Below, in pieces: positions 16,038-24,562 of a DNA stretch of 64,000 nucleotides. The position numbers were made by a program, and so were the translations under genes. The notes beneath the pieces are model-generated. The model made no database searches. It was not told where the DNA came from and saw only the letters and a program-made list of their open reading frames with translations. This stretch comes from Thermoleophilia bacterium. GTDB lineage: Bacteria; Actinomycetota; Thermoleophilia; Solirubrobacterales; 70-9. The stretch is taken from the NCBI GenBank assembly GCA_016650125.1, contig JAENWT010000004.1, forward strand, positions 62,001 through 126,000. Reading direction: 5' to 3'. How positions within the stretch are numbered: position 1 is the stretch's first letter; every line of letters starts with the position of its first letter.

Positions 16038-17591
16038 CTAGTTCCTCAGGTCCTCGTTCATTTGTTCTACCTCGTAGACCTCTGAGAGGCCCTGGTCCTT
16101 CGATCCCTCTGACCCCGCTTCCTGTGCTCGGGCGGCCTTGATCCTCTCCTTCAGCTCAGCCGGATCTTTCAGCAGTGCCAGGTACTTCTTCTCGCTCGGC
16201 GTAAAGAAACCGATCAGGATCATCAGGACCGGCAGGGCCGCGATCAGGAGGAGGCGGATCGCCAGCGAGGCCAGGCCGTCGTTCGGGACCAGTACTTCGC
16301 CGATCGCGATCAGGATGGCGCTCGATCCGACCACCTTGAGCAGGCGCAGCCACTCGTAGGGGACCGGGAAGAGGCGCTGGGTGAAGATGTACATCAGGAC
16401 CAGCACGATCGAATACGAGATGACCAGCGAGACCGCGGCGCCGACGATGCCCCAGATCGGGACCAGGACCAGGTTGAGGCCGATGTTGGCAGTGACGCCG
16501 GCCAGCGTCGCCGGGAAGTTGAACTCGGTGCGGCCGGTGCGGCCGAGCACGACCAGCAGCACCATGTAGATCGCGTAGAGCGCGGTGCCGGCCGCGACCG
16601 GGCCGACCGCCTCCTCGGCCGGGAAGTACTCGGGCGCGGCGAAGATCCGGATGATCCAGGGGGCGGTCAGCCAGATCGCCGTGATCACCATCGCCATCAA
16701 CACGACGAACCAGGTCACCACGGCCGAGTAGGCCCGGCGCGCTTCGTCGTCGTCGACGATCGAATAGGCCAGTGGCGGGAAGGCCAGCTGGAAACCGCGA
16801 ACCAGCACGTTGACCGACTGCGACACTTTCACGGCAAGGGAATACAGGCCGGCTTCGGCCAGCCCGAGGCTGCGGGCGATGATGATCCGGTCGACGAAGC
16901 TGAGCGAGTAGAGCGAGAGCTCGGCCGGCATCGTCGGCAGGCCGAATCGCATCATGCGCTTGAGCAGCGGCACGTTGGGAATCAACGAGAGCCGTTTCCA
17001 GTGGTAGACGATCAGCAACAGCACGAAAGCGACGCCGGTTCCGTAGGAGCCGAGCAGCAGGCCTTCGGCGCCGAGGTCGTAGTAGACGACAAGCACCACA
17101 GTCACCGGGATCGTGACCAGCACCGAGGCCACCGTGACGATGAAGAAAGCCCTGGCCCGTTCATCGAGGCGGAAGATCGTCAGCAGGTACTCGGAGAGGG
17201 TCAGGACCCAGAGGCCGCCGATCGCGATCCGGGTGAGCTCGGTGTCGGTCTGGCCGAGCAGCGCGTCGGAGATCGGCGCGGCGAAGGGCAGGAGGATCAA
17301 GGCCGAGACCGTGCCGGCCCAGAAGAGCGCGGAGAAGGAAGTGGCCACGGTCTGGTCCGGGTCTTCGTCCGTCTTGTAATAGAAGCGCAGCAGGGCTTCG
17401 ACCACGCCGAGCCGGATCACGATGCTGGCCGCGACCACCGCGGCGAAGAGGACCTCGGCCGCGCCATAATCGGACGGCGTGAGGTAGCGCGTGTAAAGCG
17501 GCAACAACGCGACCGCGATGAGCTTCGAAATGATGCTGGCCGCCGTATAGGCGGCGCCTGTGCTCGCTAGGCGGCGGAGGTAGCCCGACAT
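16038..17591 (-). CDS. polysaccharide flippase (Wzx/MOP superfamily)
   Basis: A 517-residue integral membrane protein with about 14 hydrophobic helices, beginning YLRRLASTGAAYTAASIISKLIAVALLPLYTRYL as in MOP-family oligosaccharide exporters. It would move undecaprenyl-linked repeat units to the outer face. Other family-like parts are GLPTMPAELSLYSLSFVDRIIIARSLGLAEAGLYS (TM7-TM8 region) and the late VLGRTGR loop. The C-terminal 50 residues are cytosolic, charged and less conserved, ending NEDLRN. The start overlaps the stop of the upstream polymerase/ligase gene by 25 bp. A short diverged copy of its 3' end lies 395 bp further on. Confidence 0.92.
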   Translation of the reverse strand: MSGYLRRLASTGAAYTAASIISKLIAVALLPLYTRYLTPSDYGAAEVLFAAVVAASIVIRLGVVEALLRFYYKTDEDPDQTVATSFSALFWAGTVSALILLPFAAPISDALLGQTDTELTRIAIGGLWVLTLSEYLLTIFRLDERARAFFIVTVASVLVTIPVTVVLVVYYDLGAEGLLLGSYGTGVAFVLLLIVYHWKRLSLIPNVPLLKRMMRFGLPTMPAELSLYSLSFVDRIIIARSLGLAEAGLYSLAVKVSQSVNVLVRGFQLAFPPLAYSIVDDDEARRAYSAVVTWFVVLMAMVITAIWLTAPWIIRIFAAPEYFPAEEAVGPVAAGTALYAIYMVLLVVLGRTGRTEFNFPATLAGVTANIGLNLVLVPIWGIVGAAVSLVISYSIVLVLMYIFTQRLFPVPYEWLRLLKVVGSSAILIAIGEVLVPNDGLASLAIRLLLIAALPVLMILIGFFTPSEKKYLALLKDPAELKERIKAARAQEAGSEGSKDQGLSEVYEVEQMNEDLRN

Positions 17592-19093
17592 GGAAAGGCG
17601 AGGCTATAGCCGATTGCGATCAGGACCCAGGTGATCGGGTCGTCGAGGAATCCGGCGTAGGTGAGCGTGTGGATGAGAACGGCGATGAACGCGGCGAGCA
17701 CCGCGGCCCGTGAGGCGGGAGGTCCTCGCTTCCCGGCTCCGGCTCCGGCCGGTGCTCCGAGTCCCGGCATCTCCGCCTTCATGCCGGCGCCGAGCGCGGC
17801 GATCGCGGCGACGACCAGGGCGAGGTAGAGCGCCAGACCGACGATGCCCTGCTCCGCCCCGATCGTGATCGGTTCGGTGTGGGACTCGGTCACCGGGGCG
17901 TTCGGTCCGGCCACCTCCTCCTTGAAGGCGGTCGAGAAGGCGCCCGAGCCATAACCGAAGACCGGCCGGTTCTCGAACAGGTCGATACCGCCGGAGACGA
18001 GGTCGGCGCGGCCGCTCGATTGTGCGTTCAACCGGTCGAGGTCGAGCTTGACCAGGCCGCCGGCCACGGCGCCGAAGAGCAGCGTCCCGGCCAGCAGTGC
18101 GACCAGCCCGATCCCGACCCACTTGAAGCTCCACCGCAGCGCGGCCAGGGCGGCCAGCCCGGCCAGTAGGGCGATGAAGCTTGACTGGGAGAAGGTCGTG
18201 ACCAGAGCCAGCCAGAGGATCGCGGCAACCACGCAAAGGGTGATTGCCTCCTTTCGATCCCGCGACCAGAGCAGGGCCGCAGCGATGATCGTGATCGCCA
18301 AAGCGAGGTAGCGGCCGTAGACGTTCGGATCCCAGAAGAGCGAGTTGACCCGGAAGTAGACGTGGAAGTCGTTGGTCCGGATCACCGTGTTGTTCCAGAG
18401 CAGCTCCCGCGTCTGGTGCTCGACGAATCCGACCAGGGCGCAGACCAGGGCCAGCGAGATGATCGTGATCAGGACGATGCGGAGCCGCCGCGGATTCCAC
18501 TCGACGTCGATCATCAGCGCGAAGACGACCGAGAACGGCACCAGGAAGAAGCAGAGGTTCTGCAGGCCGACCGAGCGGTCGTCCGAATAGAACAGCCCGA
18601 TCGCGAACAGCACCACCGACGCGGCAAGCAGCGGCTTGAGCCAGGCGGCGATGCCGGTGGGAGAGACCCGCTCGGGTCCGGCCGAGGCCTGGAGCTCCGG
18701 TGTGAACCACTGCCGCCAGACCGACGCCGCAGCGCCACCGGCCATCACCAGGTAGAGCGGCATCAGCAGGTTCGCTTCCTCGCCGCCAACCTCGATCGGT
18801 ACCCGGAAAGGCAGGGCGATCAGGACCAGCACCGGCAGCAGCACCGGCCAGCGATTGATCACCCCGGCGAGCGCGACGACCATCACCGCGGTGACGGCGA
18901 GCGCCGCTCCCAAGAGGGCGGGTGAGTTTCGGAGCTCGGCCACCTGGGTCGCGTGCCATTGGTCGCCCGCGATCAGCGCCGGCGCCAGGATCACGGCGGC
19001 GACCATGGCCAGGGCGCGAGCGCGGGACGGCTGCGCGACGATCGCGACGGCGGCGCAACCGGCCGCGATCAGTCCGACCACGGACTCGATCAC
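17567..19093 (-). CDS. O-antigen polymerase/ligase-like membrane protein (Wzy/WaaL family)
   Basis: A 508-residue protein with about 12 membrane helices and the large periplasmic loop typical of Wzy_C proteins. The loop region carries SSGRADLVSGGIDLFENRPVFGYGSGAFSTAF, corresponding to the R...G-G-x-F region, and then HTEPITIGAEQGIVGLALYL; the H-E pair and Arg are the usual functional residues. It would polymerise or ligate lipid-linked glycan on the outer membrane face. Placement between a flippase and a small anchored protein with 4- and 25-bp overlaps supports a single operon. Confidence 0.88.
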   Translation of the reverse strand: MIESVVGLIAAGCAAVAIVAQPSRARALAMVAAVILAPALIAGDQWHATQVAELRNSPALLGAALAVTAVMVVALAGVINRWPVLLPVLVLIALPFRVPIEVGGEEANLLMPLYLVMAGGAAASVWRQWFTPELQASAGPERVSPTGIAAWLKPLLAASVVLFAIGLFYSDDRSVGLQNLCFFLVPFSVVFALMIDVEWNPRRLRIVLITIISLALVCALVGFVEHQTRELLWNNTVIRTNDFHVYFRVNSLFWDPNVYGRYLALAITIIAAALLWSRDRKEAITLCVVAAILWLALVTTFSQSSFIALLAGLAALAALRWSFKWVGIGLVALLAGTLLFGAVAGGLVKLDLDRLNAQSSGRADLVSGGIDLFENRPVFGYGSGAFSTAFKEEVAGPNAPVTESHTEPITIGAEQGIVGLALYLALVVAAIAALGAGMKAEMPGLGAPAGAGAGKRGPPASRAAVLAAFIAVLIHTLTYAGFLDDPITWVLIAIGYSLAFPCRATSAA

Positions 19094-19614
19094 GATTCAC
19101 CCACCGTGGAGTTTCTCTTCATCGGGATTTCGACGCAGGCAGACTTCTCGGCCGGGACCTTCCGCAGCCTGATCAAACCGGGCAGATAAAGCACCCGGTC
19201 GAGTTCCTTCATCGTGATCCGCACCCGGTACCGCTCGGTCTTCGGCACGCGGCCGTTGTCCTTCTTCCCGTCCCAGTAGAGCACGTGCTCGCGGTATCGC
19301 TTGAAGAAGCGGTTGCCCTCGAGCAGGCGCACCGTGCCGCCGTTCGGCCCGATGATCTCCACCGAGGCGACGTCGGTCCTGGTCGTCCGGAAGTTGATCG
19401 CGATCTCGTCCCGCCGGCAGTCGCCGTTCGGGGTGATCACGCTGGGCTTATGCTTCTCCGCTCCAATTGCGACGAAGGAGACCCGGTCGATGACCAGGGG
19501 TTCGCGCTTCAGCCGCTGCGACCATCCGAAGGCCGCGACCGTGGCGATGAAGAGCAGCCCGAGTGCGATCGGCGCCACCCAGCGCAGCCGCCCGGGGCGA
19601 TCCGGACTATCCAC
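19090..19614 (-). CDS. membrane-anchored FlgD-Ig-like domain protein
   Basis: A 174-residue protein with one N-terminal membrane helix (about 12-30) and an extracytoplasmic beta-rich domain. The motif SVITPNGDCRRDEIAINF followed by VEIIGPNGGTVRLL and VLYWDGKKDNGRVPKTERYRVRI resembles the FlgD/CHU-type Ig domain ('iTPNGDg.nD', then 'W.G....G...p.G.Y'). It overlaps the polymerase gene by 4 bp and the LytR_C gene by 8 bp. A role as a small structural or scaffolding partner of glycan export is inference. Confidence 0.65.
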   Translation of the reverse strand: MDSPDRPGRLRWVAPIALGLLFIATVAAFGWSQRLKREPLVIDRVSFVAIGAEKHKPSVITPNGDCRRDEIAINFRTTRTDVASVEIIGPNGGTVRLLEGNRFFKRYREHVLYWDGKKDNGRVPKTERYRVRITMKELDRVLYLPGLIRLRKVPAEKSACVEIPMKRNSTVGES

Positions 19615-20347
19615 CAGGCAGCGGCGAGTGATCGGTACCGATCACTGCCGTGACCGTGGCTCCCGGCACGAGGTCGGCGACCTCCGAGGTGATCAGGGCG
19701 GTGGAACCTATGTCGACGGACTTGCCGACCATCCTGGCGGCGTCCTCGTTGCCCTTCGTGTACATGACCACGCTCTCGGTGAAGGTGTCCTGGGCATCGG
19801 TCACCGAGCCGATCTTGAAGCCGTCTTTTTCAAGTTGGTTCGCGTACTCCGCGGCCAGGCCGACCTCCGCGCCGCCGGTTCCGTTGAGTACGGCGACGTC
19901 GATCGAGGCCGCCTTGGGCCCGCCGCCGTCGCTCTGCGCCGACTTCTTGCCACCGCCGTCCTTGCCCGCATTGCCGCCGTCGTCTCCGCCCAGCAGCGTG
20001 GTGCCCGCGTATGCGGCGCCGGCGCCGAGGATCACAACCGCTGCGACGATCGCCAGGATGCGGCCGGTCTGGCCGAGCCGATCCCAGAAGGAATCGCCGG
20101 CAAGACCCGAACGCTCGAGCCGGCGCCCTTCCCTTTCGGCGAGGACCTTCAGTTCCTGCGAGCGCTCTTCGGCGACGATCTCGCTGACCTCGCGCACCTC
20201 GGCGTCACGTTCCGGGGCCCCTCCGGCCCACTCGCGCAGCCGGCGCAGGTCGCGCGACATCGAGAAGCAGAGCATCGAAACCACGACGAGGCCCACCAGG
20301 GCTATGAGCCCGGCGTAGGCACCGACAGTTTGAATCACGTCATTCAA
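19607..20347 (-). CDS. LytR C-terminal domain (LytR_C) membrane protein
   Basis: A 246-residue protein with membrane helices at about 8-30 and 95-117, a charged cytoplasmic stretch between them (AEERSQELKVLAEREGRR, coiled-coil-like), a Gly/Lys linker and an extracytoplasmic LytR_C domain (about 147-240). The domain begins IDVAVLNGTGGAEVGLAAEYANQL and includes the TESVVMYTKG strand. LytR_C often accompanies LCP phosphotransferases that attach glycopolymers to peptidoglycan, but here the catalytic LCP domain is absent. It is the first gene of this reverse operon segment. Confidence 0.82.
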   Translation of the reverse strand: MNDVIQTVGAYAGLIALVGLVVVSMLCFSMSRDLRRLREWAGGAPERDAEVREVSEIVAEERSQELKVLAEREGRRLERSGLAGDSFWDRLGQTGRILAIVAAVVILGAGAAYAGTTLLGGDDGGNAGKDGGGKKSAQSDGGGPKAASIDVAVLNGTGGAEVGLAAEYANQLEKDGFKIGSVTDAQDTFTESVVMYTKGNEDAARMVGKSVDIGSTALITSEVADLVPGATVTAVIGTDHSPLPGG

Positions 20348-20425
20348 GCTCTGATCTCCAAGATTTGGTCGCTTCGGTCACCGACGAGTCGGGGCGCGCG
20401 CGCCCCGTGTGCTAGATCGCGGATC

Positions 20426-22351
20426 TTAGAGCGCCTGACCCGGTTCCTGCGGAAAGACCACCGCTTTATCGGGCCCGACGGGGATGTTTTCGCCGGGTGC
20501 ATTGACTATCCGGACCAGTGATTCGGCCAGATTCGACTCGTCCCCGGTCAGGACGACCTGCTCCAGGCGGTCGAGGGTCTCCTCCACCCATCGGGCTTCA
20601 ATCCGCTCGTCGCGCACCGCCCGCATGATCCGCTTCGAAGCGGTCGCCTGCGGTTTCTCGTCATCTCCGAAGAGCGCTTCCTGAAGCTTCTCCCCCGGCC
20701 GCGGGCCGGTGAATTCGATCGCGATGTCCTTCTGGGGCTCGTAGCCAGCGAGCTTGATCATGTTCTCGGCGAGGTCGACGATCTTGATCGGGTCGCCCAT
20801 GTCGAGGACGAAAACGTCGCCGCGGGTGGTGCCGGTGTCGGCCGCCCGGATCACCAGCTGGACCGCCTCGGGAATGGTCATGAAGAAGCGCGTCATCTCC
20901 GGATGAGTCACGGTCACCGGTCCGCCCTGCTCGATCTGACGGCGGAAGATCGGCACGACGCTGCCTGACGAGCCGAGCACGTTGCCGAAGCGGACACTCA
21001 CGAAACGGGTATCGGTGTGCTTCTCGCCGGCGGCACTCACCGCCCATTCGGCCAGGGCCTTGGAGGCACCCATCACCGTCTGCGGCGTGACCGCCTTGTC
21101 GGTCGAGATCAGCACGAAGCGCTCGGCCTTGGCCGCGGCTGCGGTCTCGGCGGTGATCTTCGTCGCGATCGCGTTGTTGCGGATCGCTTCGAGCGGGTTC
21201 GACTCCATCAGCGGCACGTGCTTGTAGGCCGCGGCGTGGAAGACCACGTTCGGCTTGAAGCGCTGCATCACCTCGAACATGCGCTCGGTCTCCTTGCAGT
21301 CGGCCAGCACTGCTTCGACCCGGTTGAAGTGCCGCTCGGCGACCATCTCGCGTTCGATCTGGAAGAGGTTGTCTTCGGCGTGGTCGAGCATGATCAGCAG
21401 CTTCGGATTGACGGTGGCGATCTGGCGGCAGAGCTCGGAGCCGATCGAACCACCGGCGCCGGTGACCAGGACGACCTGGTCCTCGAGGTAGGCGCCGACC
21501 CGGGCCAGCTCGACCACCACCGGTTCACGGCCGAGCACGTCTTCCACCTGAACGTCACGCAGCTGCTGGCTGAGCTGGACTCCGCCACGCAGAAGCTCGA
21601 AGACCGTCGGCAACGTCTTCACACGGATGTCGCGAGAGCGGCAGGCGGCCACGACCTTGCCGCGCAGGGTGCCCGGCGCCGAAGGGATCGCGATCACGAC
21701 TTCGTCGGGTTCGGTTTCGTCGAGGATCGTCTCGATCTCGTCGGTGGTGCCGAGCACGGTGATGCCCTGCAGCCGCATGCCGCGCATGCCGGTGTTGTCG
21801 TCGACGAAGCCGATCGCGCGTTCACCGAGGTGCGGGTTGAGTCGCAGCTCGCGTACGACCATCTGGCCCCCGGAACCGGCGCCGACCACCAGGACCTCGC
21901 GACCGCGGGCGAGGCGAGCCCCCTTGTCCGGTCTCTCCTTGAACAGCCGGGTGCCGAGGCGGGCGCCGGCGATCAGCATCATGGTCAGCAGGAAGTCGGT
22001 CATCGCCACCGAGCGCGGCAGCGAGAGGTTGGTGGGCTTGACCACGGTGAAGACCACAATCAGCAGAAGGCTCGAGATGGTCACCGCCTGGACGATGCGC
22101 GCGATGTCGCGGCCGCCCACGAAGCGCCACCACTTCTGGTAGAGCCCGAACAGATAGAAGATGAAGACCTTGCCGACGATCACGAAACCGACCGAACTCA
22201 GGAAGAGATCGAAGTAACGGCCCGGGATCGTTCCGGGGTCGTCGAGGAACCTCAGCTGGAAGGCGAGGAAATATGCAATGGCAACGAGCAGGCCGTCACC
22301 GGCCATCTGCCACAGCTGGTACCGGCGCAAATGGAAGTCGGGGCGTCGCAT
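20426..22351 (-). CDS. nucleoside-diphosphate-sugar 4,6-dehydratase (WbpM/CapD-like)
   Basis: A 641-residue membrane enzyme with four N-terminal helices, a CoA-binding-like Rossmann domain (VLVVGAGSGGQMVVREL), then an SDR domain starting VTGAGGSIGSELCRQI. The catalytic region reads STDKAVTPQTVMGASKALAEW: Met replaces the usual SDR Tyr ahead of the Lys, as in FlaA1/PglF/WbpM C6-dehydratases. It would make a 4-keto-6-deoxy sugar precursor for the surface polysaccharide. I chose ATG 22351 (upstream GGTGG); the frame could start at GTG 22411, but that would leave 10 bp to the divergent uppP. Confidence 0.92.
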   Translation of the reverse strand: MRRPDFHLRRYQLWQMAGDGLLVAIAYFLAFQLRFLDDPGTIPGRYFDLFLSSVGFVIVGKVFIFYLFGLYQKWWRFVGGRDIARIVQAVTISSLLLIVVFTVVKPTNLSLPRSVAMTDFLLTMMLIAGARLGTRLFKERPDKGARLARGREVLVVGAGSGGQMVVRELRLNPHLGERAIGFVDDNTGMRGMRLQGITVLGTTDEIETILDETEPDEVVIAIPSAPGTLRGKVVAACRSRDIRVKTLPTVFELLRGGVQLSQQLRDVQVEDVLGREPVVVELARVGAYLEDQVVLVTGAGGSIGSELCRQIATVNPKLLIMLDHAEDNLFQIEREMVAERHFNRVEAVLADCKETERMFEVMQRFKPNVVFHAAAYKHVPLMESNPLEAIRNNAIATKITAETAAAAKAERFVLISTDKAVTPQTVMGASKALAEWAVSAAGEKHTDTRFVSVRFGNVLGSSGSVVPIFRRQIEQGGPVTVTHPEMTRFFMTIPEAVQLVIRAADTGTTRGDVFVLDMGDPIKIVDLAENMIKLAGYEPQKDIAIEFTGPRPGEKLQEALFGDDEKPQATASKRIMRAVRDERIEARWVEETLDRLEQVVLTGDESNLAESLVRIVNAPGENIPVGPDKAVVFPQEPGQAL

Positions 22352-22421
22352 GGAACCACCAAAGTCTAGTCGGGAATAAGCTCGATGCCTGAAATACCTA
22401 ACCACTGACACTCAGCGGGCG

Positions 22422-23246
22422 GTGATCCTCGGTCTGGTGCAGGGCCCGACCGAGCTGCTTCCGGTATCGAGTTCCGCCCACCTGGCTATGGTGCCGCGCC
22501 TGGCCGGATGGGACTGGGAGCGCCTCGACCCCGAGCTGCGCAAGAGCTTCGAAGTCGCTCTACATGCGGGTGCCGCGATGGCGTTGCTGCTGACCCGCCG
22601 GCACGAGATCACCGAGGAACTCGTCGCCTTCGACACCCGCCGGGCAGTCGTGCTCGCGCTCTCCTTCATCCCGGCCGCAGTCGTCGGCTACCGCTTCGAG
22701 CGGACGATAGAAGCCCGGCTCGGCGGACCGCGCTCGACCGCCGCCGGGCTGATCGGCGGTGGAATCGTCATGGCACTCGCCGATCGGCGGCCCCAGACCC
22801 GCGGCCGCGGCGAGGCTCATCCGGCCGACGGGCTCGCGCTCGGAGTGGCCCAGGCAGCCGCCCTGATGCCCGGTGTCTCCCGCAACGGCGCGACCCTGAC
22901 CGCCACCCGCCTGCGGCGGTTCTCCCGGGATCAGGCCAACCTGCTCTCGCGGACCGTGGCCCTGCCCGTGATCCTCGGCGCGGTCGCACTCAAGGGCGCC
23001 CGCCTGGCCAAGCGCGGCGTCTCCCGGGACCAGCGCCGCTGGCTCGCGATCGGCGTCGCCACCTCGTTCGCCTCCACCCTGGCCTCGAATGGCCTGATCG
23101 AAATCGTCGAAAGGGACCGCGCACTCCGGCCCTATGCGATCTACCGGATCGCCTTCGGCCTGACGATCCTGGCCGTGCTGACGGGTCGACCCGCTTCTGG
23201 TGTTGAATCCTCTGGTGATGACCACGGCCCTGCCTCAGACCAGTGA
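22422..23246 (+). CDS. uppP: undecaprenyl-diphosphatase
   Basis: A 274-residue BacA/UppP-type integral membrane phosphatase that regenerates undecaprenyl phosphate, the carrier used by the adjacent polysaccharide enzymes and by peptidoglycan synthesis. The two active-site motifs are visible: ILGLVQGPTELLPVSSSAHL (catalytic Glu) at the N-terminus and MPGVSRNGATLTATRL (catalytic Arg) near residue 150. GTG 22422 is the first usual start codon; the protein then begins unusually close to motif 1, and a CTG at 22389 would restore about 11 more residues. It overlaps purM by 4 bp. Confidence 0.92.
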   Translation: MILGLVQGPTELLPVSSSAHLAMVPRLAGWDWERLDPELRKSFEVALHAGAAMALLLTRRHEITEELVAFDTRRAVVLALSFIPAAVVGYRFERTIEARLGGPRSTAAGLIGGGIVMALADRRPQTRGRGEAHPADGLALGVAQAAALMPGVSRNGATLTATRLRRFSRDQANLLSRTVALPVILGAVALKGARLAKRGVSRDQRRWLAIGVATSFASTLASNGLIEIVERDRALRPYAIYRIAFGLTILAVLTGRPASGVESSGDDHGPASDQ

Positions 23247-24250
23247 GTGAACCGGACGCCTACGCCCAGGCCGGGGTGAGCCAGAGCGCTGCCGACCAGG
23301 CGGTGAGCCGGCTCGTCGCCGCGCTCGGCAAGGCCACGCTCGGCCGCCCGTCGCGCCAGGTCGACCTCAGCGGCCATTACGCCGCTGTGATCAAGCTCGA
23401 CGAAACGACCGGCATCGCACTCTCGACCGACGGCGTCGGGACCAAACTTCTGATCGCCGAGGAGCTGGGCCGCTTCGACACGATCGGCATCGACTGCATC
23501 GCCATGAACGTCAACGACATCATCTGCGTCGGCGCCGAGCCCCTGGCGATGCTCGACTACCTCGCCGTCGAGAAAGCCGACCCGGAACAGTGCGAGCAGA
23601 TCGGCACCGGGCTCGCCCGGGGAGCCGAACTGGCCGGGATCGAGATCCCGGGCGGCGAGCTCGCCCAGATGGGCGACATGGTGCGCGGATTCGACATCGC
23701 CGGCGCCTGCTTCGGCACCGTGCGACTTGATTCGATCATCGACGGCTCGGCCGTGGGGCCCGGCGACGTCGTCATCGGCCTGCCTTCGTCCGGCATCCAT
23801 TCGAACGGTTACACACTCGCCCGCAGTGCCCTCGAAGGGCTCTCCTTGGACGACGACCGGCTCGGCAAGCCGCTCGGCGACATCCTGATCGAGCCGACCG
23901 AGATCTACGTCAAGGCGATCATGGATCTGCTCGCTTCGAACGTGGCCGTCCACGGCCTCGCCCACATCACCTCGGGCGGGCTCGACAACCTGCTGCGGCT
24001 CAAGTCCGAGGTCACCTATGAGATCGGAGATCCCCTGGAGCCACAACCGATCTTCGGTTTGATTGCCGAGCGGGCCGGGGTTTCCGGGGAAGAGATGCAC
24101 GAAGTCTTCAACATGGGCTGCGGCTTTTGCTGTGTCGTCGCGGCGACCGACGAGAGCGAAGCCCTGGCCGTCCTGCGGGGGCATTACCCCGAAGCCCGGC
24201 GCATCGGCACGGTCGCCGAAGGCCCGCTTTCGGTAAAACGCGGCACCTGA
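23243..24250 (+). CDS. purM: phosphoribosylformylglycinamidine cyclo-ligase (AIR synthetase)
   Basis: A 335-residue ATP-dependent enzyme that closes the imidazole ring in purine synthesis (FGAM to AIR). Motifs: TDGVGTKLLIAEELGRFDTIGIDCIAMNVNDIICVGAEPL (PurM N-domain, ATP site), then GGELAQMGDM, VIGLPSSGIHSNGYTLAR, and HITSGGLDNLLRL with NMGCGFCCVV in the C-domain. The HITSGG and MGCG segments replace the usual HITGGG and MGIGM, so it belongs to a diverged branch. The GTG start overlaps uppP by 4 bp, so the pair is co-transcribed although functionally unrelated. Confidence 0.92.
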   Translation: MSEPDAYAQAGVSQSAADQAVSRLVAALGKATLGRPSRQVDLSGHYAAVIKLDETTGIALSTDGVGTKLLIAEELGRFDTIGIDCIAMNVNDIICVGAEPLAMLDYLAVEKADPEQCEQIGTGLARGAELAGIEIPGGELAQMGDMVRGFDIAGACFGTVRLDSIIDGSAVGPGDVVIGLPSSGIHSNGYTLARSALEGLSLDDDRLGKPLGDILIEPTEIYVKAIMDLLASNVAVHGLAHITSGGLDNLLRLKSEVTYEIGDPLEPQPIFGLIAERAGVSGEEMHEVFNMGCGFCCVVAATDESEALAVLRGHYPEARRIGTVAEGPLSVKRGT

Positions 24251-24257
24251 AACCTCC

Positions 24258-24305
24258 GGCAACGGTTTCCTATCGATACCACGGGAAACCGCGGCCAGAG
24301 AGTTG
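24258..24305. repeat. 48-bp structured repeat, copy 1
   Basis: It begins GGCAACGGTTTCC and ends CCAGAGAGTTG. The inner arms CGGTTTCC and GGAAACCG pair perfectly over 8 bp, and the outer GGCAAC pairs with GTTGCC at 24302-24307. It is nearly identical to copy 2; the differences lie only in the loop. Confidence 0.85.
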
Positions 24306-24318
24306 CCGCGCGTATTCT

Positions 24319-24366
24319 GGCAACGGTTTCCTATCGTGAGCACGGGAAACCGCGGCCAGAGAGTTG
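24319..24366. repeat. 48-bp structured repeat, copy 2
   Basis: It matches copy 1 at 45 of 48 positions with a 61-bp period. The three changes (loop TGAGC versus ATACC) leave both arms intact, which suggests that the stem is conserved. Only two copies exist and the 13-bp gap is too short for a CRISPR spacer. Confidence 0.85.
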
Positions 24367-24562
24367 GGGCCGCCTGTCGGGTGGGTAAATTGTCCTGTGC
24401 GGCTTTTGCCCATCTTTCATGACCAATTTTTCCCGAAACCGGCCCCCCGGCTACCGCCCGGAGCGACGCAGGGTAGGCTCGGTTGTCCATGGTTTTCACA
24501 GGCTGGATCGGTGAAATAGTGCAACTCGACAGAAATTCCGCGTCGAGACTTTCGCCGCGCCT

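Larger units (their letters stand above)
24251..24562. other. intergenic region with paired repeats and kinase promoter region
   Basis: These 312 bp lie between purM and a kinase gene. The first third holds two copies of a 48-bp structured repeat. The remainder (24367-24562) contains AT-richer tracts around 24385-24430 and 24510-24545 that may hold the kinase promoter, but I cannot identify boxes with confidence. There is no coding frame worth calling. Confidence 0.5.

Noticed and set aside
24258-24366. Possible two-repeat CRISPR array
   Set aside because: The 48-bp units with internal near-perfect dyads are separated by only 13 bp, there are just two copies and no cas genes; the differences are in the hairpin loop.
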